Origin: an uncultured Eubacteriales bacterium
GTDB taxonomy: Bacteria; Bacillota; Clostridia; Peptostreptococcales; Anaerovoracaceae
Direction: 5' to 3'
Assembly: GCA_902803185.1 (NCBI GenBank)
Contig: CADCOV010000227.1
Location: 1 to 6,078, forward strand
DNA: 6,078 nt
Shown here: one piece after another, positions 1-4,838 of the stretch
How the letters are laid out: each line of letters opens with the position of its first letter
How positions within the stretch are numbered: position 1 is the first letter of the stretch
Program-made: the position numbers and the translations under genes
Notes under the pieces: model-generated
Database searches by the model: none
Told to the model about the DNA's origin: nothing
The model's input: the letters and a program-made list of their open reading frames with translations, nothing else

Positions 1-2
1 CG

Positions 3-30
3 GATCGGCCGCACCCGGCGGCGGCCGATC
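3..30. repeat. Perfect 10-bp inverted repeat at the left edge
   Basis: GATCGGCCGC at 3-12 is repeated as its exact reverse complement at 21-30, with an 8-base spacer. It could be a hairpin near the 3' end of an upstream transcript, an operator, or chance in a GC-rich coding tail. The + frame beginning at base 1 stays open to a TGA at 37-39 (12 codons, Arg-rich), so the repeat may lie inside the last codons of a gene cut off by the window. With so little sequence I do not call that gene. Confidence 0.4.
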
Positions 31-57
31 GACACCTGAGCCGGGCTGAGATATGAA
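29..57 (+). promoter_or_regulatory. Weak candidate sigma-A promoter for the small membrane protein gene
   Basis: TCGACA at 29-34 (5 of 6 matches to the -35 consensus) is followed after 17 bp by TATGAA at 52-57 (4 of 6 matches to the -10 consensus). Transcription would begin near base 64, placing the hairpin at 74-104 and a short leader ORF in the 5' leader of the gene at 172. The -10 element is poor and the site overlaps the possible tail of an upstream gene, so this is tentative. Confidence 0.3.
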
Positions 58-73
58 TTGCGCTCGAAACGTA

Positions 74-104
74 TCGGCAGAGGCAGCGTAAGCGCCTCTG
101 CCGA
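74..104. terminator. Strong hairpin, terminator or leader attenuator
   Basis: An 11-bp perfect stem (74-84 with 94-104) carries a single bulged A, two further G-C pairs and a GTAA loop, which is a GNRA-type tetraloop in RNA. On the + strand it is followed by CTTCTTCCC, a weak U-tract, so it may terminate an upstream + strand transcript. If the candidate promoter at 29-57 is real, the same hairpin lies inside the leader of the next gene and could act as an attenuator. The stem is clear; its role is inferred. Confidence 0.55.
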
Positions 105-136
105 CTTCTTCCCACACGTATTTCCCCAAGGACCGC

Positions 137-175
137 ATGGAGGCAGCTGACACGGCAGCAAGGAGATCCCGATGA
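137..175 (+). CDS. Possible 12-codon leader ORF overlapping the next start
   Basis: An ATG at 137 opens a 12-codon frame (MEAADTAARRSR) that ends at a TGA at 173-175. Its last bases form an ATGA overlap with the start codon at 172. AAGGA at 128-132 lies 4 bases upstream, slightly closer than ideal for a ribosome binding site. The adjacent Arg codons AGG and AGA at 161-166 are the same bases that form the Shine-Dalgarno of the downstream gene, so ribosomes translating this peptide would cover and then release that site. This would fit translational coupling, but so short a frame can occur by chance. Confidence 0.25.
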   Translation: MEAADTAARRSR

Positions 176-612
176 TAGTATTGAAAGTAATCGTCTGCAT
201 ATTCGCTTTGTTCGCAGGGACGTTCTTTACGACGTTCATCCTGACGGGCATCGAAGCGAAGTCGCCAAAGTTCCGCAAGTTCACCTTGACGGTGAACAGC
301 TTTCTGCCGCGGGTCTTCTGGACGGCGATCGTGATCGTCGGCGCAGCTTTCCTGACGGCGTTCTTCTTCACCCATGAATCTGACTACGCCAGGGCAGGCA
401 TCTACGCCGGGCTGATCACCGGCCTCTTCGTGTACTTCCGCTCCGTGCCTACCGCCAACGAGGAGGACATGGAAAGGGCGACCAGAGAGGCGGCCAAAAA
501 CCGCCCGAAGAACATCCTGGAGTTCTTCGCCGGTCCGGACAAAGACAAGAACGCAGGCAAAGGCGGCGACAGCGGCTACCACGCCCGCAACGGCAGCAAG
601 AAGAACAAATAA
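172..612 (+). CDS. Small three-helix membrane protein, function unknown
   Basis: I do not recognise this 146-residue protein. The ATG has an excellent ribosome binding site, AAGGAG at 160-165, 6 bases upstream. Three hydrophobic segments are visible, at about residues 3-27, 47-67 and 74-89. A basic stretch (about 30-37, rich in Lys and Arg) lies between helices 1 and 2. After helix 3 comes a soluble tail of about 55 residues with an acidic patch (EED, 97-99), a charged amphipathic stretch and a low-complexity Lys/Gly/Asn-rich end. The basic inter-helix loop would be expected on the cytoplasmic side. There is no cleavable signal peptide with a clear site and no catalytic motif. The gene stands alone on the + strand, converging on the minus operon, and ends at the hairpin at 626-654. 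The good start site, the hydrophobicity pattern and the terminator support a real gene. Confidence 0.75.
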   Translation: MIVLKVIVCIFALFAGTFFTTFILTGIEAKSPKFRKFTLTVNSFLPRVFWTAIVIVGAAFLTAFFFTHESDYARAGIYAGLITGLFVYFRSVPTANEEDMERATREAAKNRPKNILEFFAGPDKDKNAGKGGDSGYHARNGSKKNK

Positions 613-625
613 AAATCGCAAGCAA

Positions 626-654
626 AAGAGCCGGCGCATCGCGCACCGGCTCTT
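626..654. terminator. Bidirectional hairpin terminator between convergent genes
   Basis: A 9-bp perfect stem (AAGAGCCGG at 626-634 with CCGGCTCTT at 646-654) encloses an 11-base loop that can form three more pairs (CGC with GCG). Read on the minus strand, the stem ends in a run of four T and is followed by a T-rich stretch reaching TTTTT (612-616), giving a good intrinsic terminator for the M32 operon. On the + strand it is followed by CTTAT, a weaker tail, yet it sits 14 bases after the stop of the membrane protein gene. It probably serves both genes. Confidence 0.8.
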
Positions 655-668
655 CTTATGCCCTTCGG

Positions 669-691
669 GAGATCTACAGGCCGTAGATCTC
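669..691. repeat. 9-bp inverted repeat across the end of the M32 reading frame
   Basis: GAGATCTAC at 669-677 and GTAGATCTC at 683-691 are perfect reverse complements separated by 5 bases. The left arm contains the TAG stop (complement of 674-676) of the GNAT-M32 gene; the right arm lies in its last codons. In the minus-strand mRNA this gives a compact stem-loop at the stop codon, 14 bases ahead of the main terminator hairpin. It may protect the 3' end or assist termination. Confidence 0.5.
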
Positions 692-2716
692 TTTGTATTT
701 TTTGGTCAGGTAGTCCACGTAGTACTGCGGGTCGAACGGGGCCTTCAGGGTCTGGTCCAGGAGCTCCTGCGGCGTGTAGAGACAGCCGAACTGCCAGATG
801 TGCTGCCGGTTCCACTCGTTGATCGGGGCGAAGTCGCCGGCCTCCAGGCAGCTCTCCACGTCCACCTCTTCCTTCATCTTTGCGAGGAACTGGGCGCCGT
901 AGGCGGAGCCCAAGGCGTAGGACGGGAAGTAGCCGATGGCGCCGCCGGACCAGTGGCTGTCCTGCAGGACGCCGTGGGTGTCGTCCGGGACGTCCACGCC
1001 CAGGTACTCCTTGTACAGGGCGTTCCAGGCCTCAGGCAGGTCGTGGACCTTGAGCTCGCCGGCGAAGATCCTCTTCTCCAGCTCGTAGCGGACCATGACG
1101 TGGAGGCAGTAGGTGACCTCGTCCGCCTCGGTGCGGATCAGGGACGGCTCGACTTTGTTGATGGCCCGGTAGAGGTCCTCCGCGGTCCGGCCCTTCAGGG
1201 CTTCCGGGAACAGCTCCGCGAGCTTCGGGAACAGGAAGCCGACGAAGGCACGGCTCCTGCCCAGGAGGTTCTCGTAGAAGCGGCTCTGGCTCTCGTGGAT
1301 GCCCATGGAGACGCCGCCGTCCAGCACGGAGTAGGCCAGGGTATCGGCGGAGCCGGTGTCGTAGAGGGCGTGGCCGCCCTCGTGGATCACGCTGTACAGG
1401 GAGGAGGCGAAATCGTCCTCGAAGTAGTGGGTGGTGATCCGCTCGTCCAGGTGGGAGCCCAGGGAGGTGGTGAACGGGTGCTCCGTGGTGGAGAGGCCCA
1501 CGTGATCCGGGTCCAGCCCCATCACGCCCATGACCCACTGGGACAGCTTGTCCTGGGCCGGGACCGGGAAGGAACCCTTCAGGAAGGAGGTGTCCACCTG
1601 CTTAGCCTCGCCGATCTCTTTGATCAGCGGGACGATGCTCTCCCGCAGGGCGCCGAAGAAGGCGTCGCAGGAGGCTTTGCTGGCGCCCGGCTCGAACTCG
1701 TTCAGCCAGTAGTCGTACGGGTCCATCTCCGGCGCGTTGTACTTCGCGAACTTCAGGTTCGCGTCAAAGATCTTCTCCAGGTAAGGCTCAAACAGCGGGA
1801 AGTCGTTGGTCTCCTTGGCGGTGTGCCAGACGTCGTCCGCCTGCACCAGCAGCTCCTGGTAGGCCAGGTACTCCTCCAGAGGGATCGCCTGCATGAACCG
1901 GATGTCCTTGAGCAGCAGGTAGACCTCTCTCCGTTCCCACTCGGTCAGATCTTCCTTGTGGGCGTCCAGGCGCTCCAGCAGGGCGACGGTCTCCTCTCCG
2001 GTGGAGATGTTGTAGAGCTCCTCGCTCAGGATCGAAATCGCGTGGCCCCGGTTTGACGCGGTGCCCTTCGGCGCGGTGGTGGCGCCGTCGTAGGAGATGA
2101 GCCCCAGCGCGTGCTCATAGGCGCTGAGCCGCTCCTGCAGCTTCTTCAGGTCCTGGCGGTCCTGCTTCAGTTCGTCCTTCATTTCCATCATAAAACACTC
2201 CCATTCTTCATCCCAAAGACTGGCGCGCCCCATCGGCGTGAACCAGCCCAGCTTGTCATAGAATCTCAAGGCCCTGCGGTTGCGGCTCTCCACGAAGAAG
2301 AGCAGGACCTCGTAGCCCCGGCGCATCCCGTCCCGCAGGGCGTAGGAGACCAGCTGTTTCGCCAGGCCGGTGCCCTGCAGATCCTCCCGGATGCCCAGGC
2401 GGGCGCCGGTGCAGCGCCTGCCGCCGATCCCTTCCCAGTTCGGCAGGCCGAAAAAGTCATCAAAGGGCTCGCAGTCCTCCCCAAGGAGAGTGACGGTGCC
2501 CAGGATCTCCTCTCTGCCCTGCTTCAGGGTGCAGGCGAGGCTGACGGAGTCAGTGGCCAGGTCCAGCGCCACGTGCTCAGGCCCCGGATACTCCTCGTCC
2601 CAGCCGGCGTCGGCGCCGGTCCCCCGGGCCAGGGTCCGGAAGAAGGCCAGGAGCGCAGGCTGGTCATCGGGCACGCCCTTGCGGAAGAAGATCCCCCGCG
2701 GTCTTTCCTTTTCCAT
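674..2716 (-). CDS. GNAT acetyltransferase fused to M32 carboxypeptidase (Taq type)
   Basis: This 680-residue protein has two complete domains. Residues 1 to about 170 are a GNAT N-acetyltransferase: the acetyl-CoA motif is QGTGLA at 114-119, followed by the typical helix and the closing ALRFYDKLGW at 149-158. Its substrate cannot be told. Residues 176-680 are a peptidase family M32 carboxypeptidase, a cytosolic zinc enzyme that removes C-terminal residues from peptides. The hallmark motifs appear in order: HPF 413-415, DxRxT 424-428, the zinc site HEGGH 445-449, HESQ 474-477 with third ligand E475 exactly 30 residues after H445 as known in the family, IRTEAD 527-532 and GVLQDSHW 582-589. The M32 part is 505 residues, about the usual full length. 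There is no signal peptide. The start ATG overlaps the preceding stop by one base (TGATG), with GGAGG 7 bases upstream, implying translational coupling. An internal start at M176 is possible. Single-domain M32 proteins are the common form, so the fusion is the odd point. Confidence 0.93.
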   Translation of the reverse strand: MEKERPRGIFFRKGVPDDQPALLAFFRTLARGTGADAGWDEEYPGPEHVALDLATDSVSLACTLKQGREEILGTVTLLGEDCEPFDDFFGLPNWEGIGGRRCTGARLGIREDLQGTGLAKQLVSYALRDGMRRGYEVLLFFVESRNRRALRFYDKLGWFTPMGRASLWDEEWECFMMEMKDELKQDRQDLKKLQERLSAYEHALGLISYDGATTAPKGTASNRGHAISILSEELYNISTGEETVALLERLDAHKEDLTEWERREVYLLLKDIRFMQAIPLEEYLAYQELLVQADDVWHTAKETNDFPLFEPYLEKIFDANLKFAKYNAPEMDPYDYWLNEFEPGASKASCDAFFGALRESIVPLIKEIGEAKQVDTSFLKGSFPVPAQDKLSQWVMGVMGLDPDHVGLSTTEHPFTTSLGSHLDERITTHYFEDDFASSLYSVIHEGGHALYDTGSADTLAYSVLDGGVSMGIHESQSRFYENLLGRSRAFVGFLFPKLAELFPEALKGRTAEDLYRAINKVEPSLIRTEADEVTYCLHVMVRYELEKRIFAGELKVHDLPEAWNALYKEYLGVDVPDDTHGVLQDSHWSGGAIGYFPSYALGSAYGAQFLAKMKEEVDVESCLEAGDFAPINEWNRQHIWQFGCLYTPQELLDQTLKAPFDPQYYVDYLTKKYKEIYGL
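2198..2202 (-). promoter_or_regulatory. Shine-Dalgarno-like site before internal M176 of the fusion
   Basis: On the minus strand GGGAG (complement of 2198-2202) lies 6 bases before the ATG of M176 (complement of 2189-2191). This is exactly where the GNAT domain ends and a normal M32 protein would begin. Further in-frame Met codons follow at 177 and 179. Initiation here would give a free 505-residue M32 carboxypeptidase beside the fusion. The spacing and position are seen directly; use of the site is inferred. Confidence 0.4.
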
Positions 2717-2967
2717 CAGGCTTCCTCCCCGCCCATCACGGCGGCGTTCAGCGCCCTGAGGACCACGTTCACCTTCAGGCCGTGGGCGTTGCAGGCCTCG
2801 CTGAGGTCCTCGCCGGCGGCGGAGGCGCAGCCCACGCAGGACATGCCGAAGTCCGCCAGCACGTCCACGGTCTCCGGCCAGATGTTCACGATCTCCTCGA
2901 TGAGGGTGTCCCGGGTGATCGGGCAGTCATCCTCGGAGAAGTGGATGTTGTATTTGTTCTCTTCCAT
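2716..2967 (-). CDS. DUF1858 domain protein (hybrid-cluster-associated redox disulfide type)
   Basis: This 83-residue protein is almost entirely one DUF1858 domain (about residues 14-72). The family is small and helical, and is often found near or fused to hybrid-cluster proteins and other redox enzymes; its biochemical role is not settled. The signature is visible: an ITRDTLIEEIV start, a VDVLADFGM helix, then the CVGC motif (C44, C47), an acidic ED pair at 53-54 and a closing helix ending near A76. Two further cysteines are C15 and C59. The CxxC pair suggests a redox disulfide or metal site, by inference. It starts at an ATG with AAGGA 7 bases upstream, 12 bases after the dehydrogenase stop, and its own stop overlaps the GNAT-M32 start, so it is the middle gene of one operon. 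No hybrid-cluster protein gene is in view. Confidence 0.9.
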   Translation of the reverse strand: MEENKYNIHFSEDDCPITRDTLIEEIVNIWPETVDVLADFGMSCVGCASAAGEDLSEACNAHGLKVNVVLRALNAAVMGGEEA

Positions 2968-2979
2968 GGTCGTTTCCTT

Positions 2980-3942
2980 TCAATATCCGGCGCGGCGGTC
3001 CACCAGGTGGGCCATCGGCCGTCCTTCGCAGTAATTCTCCAGGTCCTCGCAGAACATGTCCAGGTTCTTTTGGATGGTCTGGGCGAGGGCGTCCTGCCCC
3101 GCCATGTGGGGCGTGGCGATGCAGTTCCTGGCGGTCCAGAGCGGGTGGTCCTTCGGCAGCGGTTCCGTCCGGAACACGTCCAGGGCAGCGCCGCCGAGCC
3201 GGCCGCCGTTCAAAGCCTCCGCCAGCGCGTCCTCGTCGATCAGGCTGCCCCGACCCACGTTGACGACGAAGGCGGTCTCCTTCATCGAGGCGATCCGTTC
3301 CGCGGAGAGCATGTTCTCCGTCTCCGCCGTGGCAGGCAGGCATCCGATCACGAAGTCCGCCTCCGGCAGCACCTCGTCCAGCCGGGTGAAGGCCAGGGTC
3401 CGGTCAAAGCCCTCCGCCTCCCGCCCGGAGCGGTTCACGCCGATGATCTCGGCCGGCCCGAGGCTCCGCACGTGGGCGGCAAAGGTCCTGCCCAGGTCGC
3501 CGGTGCCCAGCACCAGCAGGCGGCTGCCGTAGATCGAGCGGATCATGAGGCCGTTCTTCCAGTTCCGGTCCCGGGTGATGGCGAAGTACTCCGGCATGCG
3601 GCGGGCCAGCAGGATGCAAAGCATGATGATGTGCTCCGAGATCGTGACGCCGTAGGCACCCGCGGAGTTGGTGAGCAGGCAGTCCGGGGAGGCGAAGACG
3701 CCCTCTCCCACGTACTGTTCCACGCCGGCGCTGCCGGAGCAGAACCAGCGGAGCTCCTTCGCCGCGGCGGCCACGTCGGTGCCGGCGCCGTAGTAGATCT
3801 CGGCGTCCCGGACCTCCTCCAGGGCCTCTTCCTTGGTCCGGCAGAAGACGGTGCGGCGGCCGTAGCGCTCCGCCAGGGCGGTGACCTGCGCTTCCTGGGC
3901 TTCCGTCAGCATCGGGCGCAGCAGGACGATCTTTTCGTTCAT
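2980..3942 (-). CDS. D-isomer-specific 2-hydroxyacid dehydrogenase
   Basis: This 320-residue cytosolic oxidoreductase should interconvert a 2-oxoacid and a D-2-hydroxyacid using NAD(P)H. It has the two-part fold of the family: a catalytic domain (about 1-100 plus the C-terminal end) around a Rossmann domain with GTGDLG at 146-151. The expected catalytic trio is present: R231 in NVGRGSLID, E260 in DVFRTEPLP and H279 in ATPHMAG. NRSGR at 170-174, after the second Rossmann strand, replaces the Asp typical of NAD-dependent members and hints at NADP(H) preference. Substrate is uncertain; glyoxylate/hydroxypyruvate reductase-like or a general 2-ketoacid reductase are both possible, and the sequence does not look like phosphoglycerate dehydrogenase with an ACT domain. 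It is the first gene of the minus operon, with AAGGAG 7 bases before the ATG and a strong promoter upstream. The length is normal for the family. Confidence 0.93.
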   Translation of the reverse strand: MNEKIVLLRPMLTEAQEAQVTALAERYGRRTVFCRTKEEALEEVRDAEIYYGAGTDVAAAAKELRWFCSGSAGVEQYVGEGVFASPDCLLTNSAGAYGVTISEHIIMLCILLARRMPEYFAITRDRNWKNGLMIRSIYGSRLLVLGTGDLGRTFAAHVRSLGPAEIIGVNRSGREAEGFDRTLAFTRLDEVLPEADFVIGCLPATAETENMLSAERIASMKETAFVVNVGRGSLIDEDALAEALNGGRLGGAALDVFRTEPLPKDHPLWTARNCIATPHMAGQDALAQTIQKNLDMFCEDLENYCEGRPMAHLVDRRAGY

Positions 3943-3949
3943 AGATATT

Positions 3950-3979
3950 CTCCTTAAGTCTGCGCCTTAAGGCAGGCGC
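3950..3979 (-). promoter_or_regulatory. 5' leader able to form two exclusive hairpins, one covering the SD
   Basis: In the minus-strand leader, CCTTAAG (complement of 3966-3972) pairs perfectly over 7 bp with CTTAAGG (complement of 3952-3958), leaving a 7-base loop. That stem takes in AAGG of the AAGGAG ribosome binding site (complement of 3950-3955). An alternative 5-bp GC hairpin, GCGCC (complement of 3975-3979) with GGCGC (complement of 3962-3966), would hold the first CCTTAAG mostly in its loop and free the ribosome binding site. The two folds cannot coexist. The pairing is seen; regulation is inferred. Confidence 0.4.
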
Positions 3980-4001
3980 GTCGTTCTCAGTCAGTACCTC
4001 T

Positions 4002-4030
4002 ATTGTAGACGGTATGGGGCCGCAAGTCAA
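4002..4030 (-). promoter_or_regulatory. Sigma-A promoter of the dehydrogenase-DUF1858-GNAT/M32 operon
   Basis: On the minus strand TTGACT (complement of 4025-4030) and TACAAT (complement of 4002-4007) are each one base from consensus and are separated by the ideal 17 bp. Transcription would start near 3995, giving a leader of roughly 50 bases before the dehydrogenase ATG. No other promoter as good is seen in the three-gene operon. Confidence 0.8.
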
Positions 4031-4031
4031 A

Positions 4032-4064
4032 GGGAAAGGGGATGGCGCCGGGCGGCCTTTTCCC
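4032..4064. repeat. Imperfect inverted repeat in the divergent control region
   Basis: GGGAAAGG at 4032-4039 faces CCTTTTCCC at 4056-4064; they pair over 8 bp with one extra T. The 16-base centre is GC-rich and includes the palindrome GGCGCC. It sits immediately upstream of the minus promoter's -35 and just before the + strand promoter region, so it could be an operator shared by the divergent units. No known operator is recognised. Confidence 0.3.
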
Positions 4065-4065
4065 G

Positions 4066-4107
4066 TGGACAATGGAGGGCTTTCGTGGTAAAGTATATTT
4101 GTATAAG
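4066..4107 (+). promoter_or_regulatory. Candidate promoter region for the HAD-MFS pair
   Basis: The AT-rich stretch 4089-4107 stands out in GC-rich surroundings and must hold the + strand promoter if the pair has its own. TGGACA at 4066-4071 lies 17 bp before TAAAGT at 4089-4094, a weak match. Better -10-like hexamers, TATATT at 4094-4099 and TATAAG at 4102-4107, lack a good -35 at the right distance. The exact element cannot be fixed by eye. Confidence 0.35.
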
Positions 4108-4150
4108 TGGGCGTATTTTCAGGTGAAAGGGAAGGCGAAAGAGGCGCGGT

Positions 4151-4834
4151 TTGGCGGCGATCAAAGGGATCATTTTCGACGTGGACGGCGTGCTGCTGGA
4201 CTCGATGCCTGTGTGGCACACCGTGTCCTGGTACATGCTGAAGGATATGGGGATCGAGGCGGATCCGGACATCGGCAACGAGATGTTCGCGATGCGGATC
4301 GGAGACGCGGCGGAATGGCTGATCCAAACCTTTGACCTCACCCTGACGCCGGAGGAGATCATCGACCGGATCGACCGGCGGATCGAGGAGGCCTACCGGA
4401 CCACCGTGCTGCCGAAGGATGGCGCGGGGGAGCTCCTGGCCCGCCTCGAGGCCCTGGGGATCCCGATGGTGATCGGCACCTCCACCGACCGGAGCTGCAT
4501 CGAGGCGGCTCTCGCGCGGCTGGACTTCGGCCGGTATTTCCGGCGGATCTTCACCTGCACGGAGGTGGGAAAGCCGAAGTCGGAGCCGGACCTGTTCCTC
4601 GCGGCCATGGAGGAGCTCGGGACGCGGCCGGAGGAGACCCTCCTGATCGAGGACGGCCTCTATTCCGTCCGGACGGCGAAGGCGCTGGGGATCCGGACCG
4701 TCGGCGTCTACGATTACACGAGCAGGGCGGACCAGAAGGCCCTGGAGGAGACGGCGGATCATTATCTGCCGGAGGGCGTGAGCCTGAATAAGATAGAAGG
4801 ATTCCTGGCGCCGGAGGGCGCCGGGCGGAGATAG
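4151..4834 (+). CDS. HAD-family hydrolase, beta-phosphoglucomutase-like
   Basis: This 227-residue cytosolic enzyme belongs to the haloacid dehalogenase superfamily with a helical cap. Motif I is FDVDGVLLDS, with nucleophile D10 and acid/base D12. The cap lies at about 17-85. Motif II is GTSTDR (T110/S111/T112 region), motif III is K141 in VGKPKSEPD, and motif IV is E167-D168 in LLIEDGLYSV. Such proteins are sugar-phosphate phosphatases or phosphomutases; the substrate cannot be assigned here. Motif IV reads EDG rather than the common EDS, a mild variation. The start must be the TTG at 4151: the frame has a stop at 4124-4126, no ATG lies between that stop and motif I, and AAGAGG at 4139-4144 gives a ribosome binding site 6 bases upstream. 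The stop is 4 bases before the transporter start, so the two are co-transcribed. Confidence 0.93.
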   Translation: MAAIKGIIFDVDGVLLDSMPVWHTVSWYMLKDMGIEADPDIGNEMFAMRIGDAAEWLIQTFDLTLTPEEIIDRIDRRIEEAYRTTVLPKDGAGELLARLEALGIPMVIGTSTDRSCIEAALARLDFGRYFRRIFTCTEVGKPKSEPDLFLAAMEELGTRPEETLLIEDGLYSVRTAKALGIRTVGVYDYTSRADQKALEETADHYLPEGVSLNKIEGFLAPEGAGRR

Positions 4835-4838
4835 GGCA

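Noticed and set aside
1..39. Tail of an upstream + strand gene ending at TGA 37-39
   Set aside because: Twelve Arg-rich codons are too few to separate coding from chance, and other frames are also open here. The sequence to the left of the window would decide.
800..2056. Long + strand open frame (418 codons) opposite the M32 gene
   Set aside because: It is antisense to a protein with all M32 motifs, its composition is the reverse-frame bias of GC-rich codons (Val, Gly, Leu, Gln, His repeats) and no family motif is visible.
2111..3957. Overlapping + strand frames (307 and 391 codons) opposite the GNAT, DUF1858 and dehydrogenase genes
   Set aside because: Both are antisense to three recognisable genes and show no conserved motif or convincing ribosome binding site.
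3964..3973. Palindrome GCCTTAAGGC as a transcription factor site
   Set aside because: It lies downstream of the promoter in the transcribed leader and is better explained as part of the alternative hairpins; a 10-bp palindrome alone is weak evidence for an operator.
4042..4335. A 97-codon + strand frame starting upstream of the HAD gene
   Set aside because: It crosses the control region and then reads the HAD gene out of frame, ending in Arg/Gly-rich nonsense; the HAD frame from the TTG is clearly the coding one.
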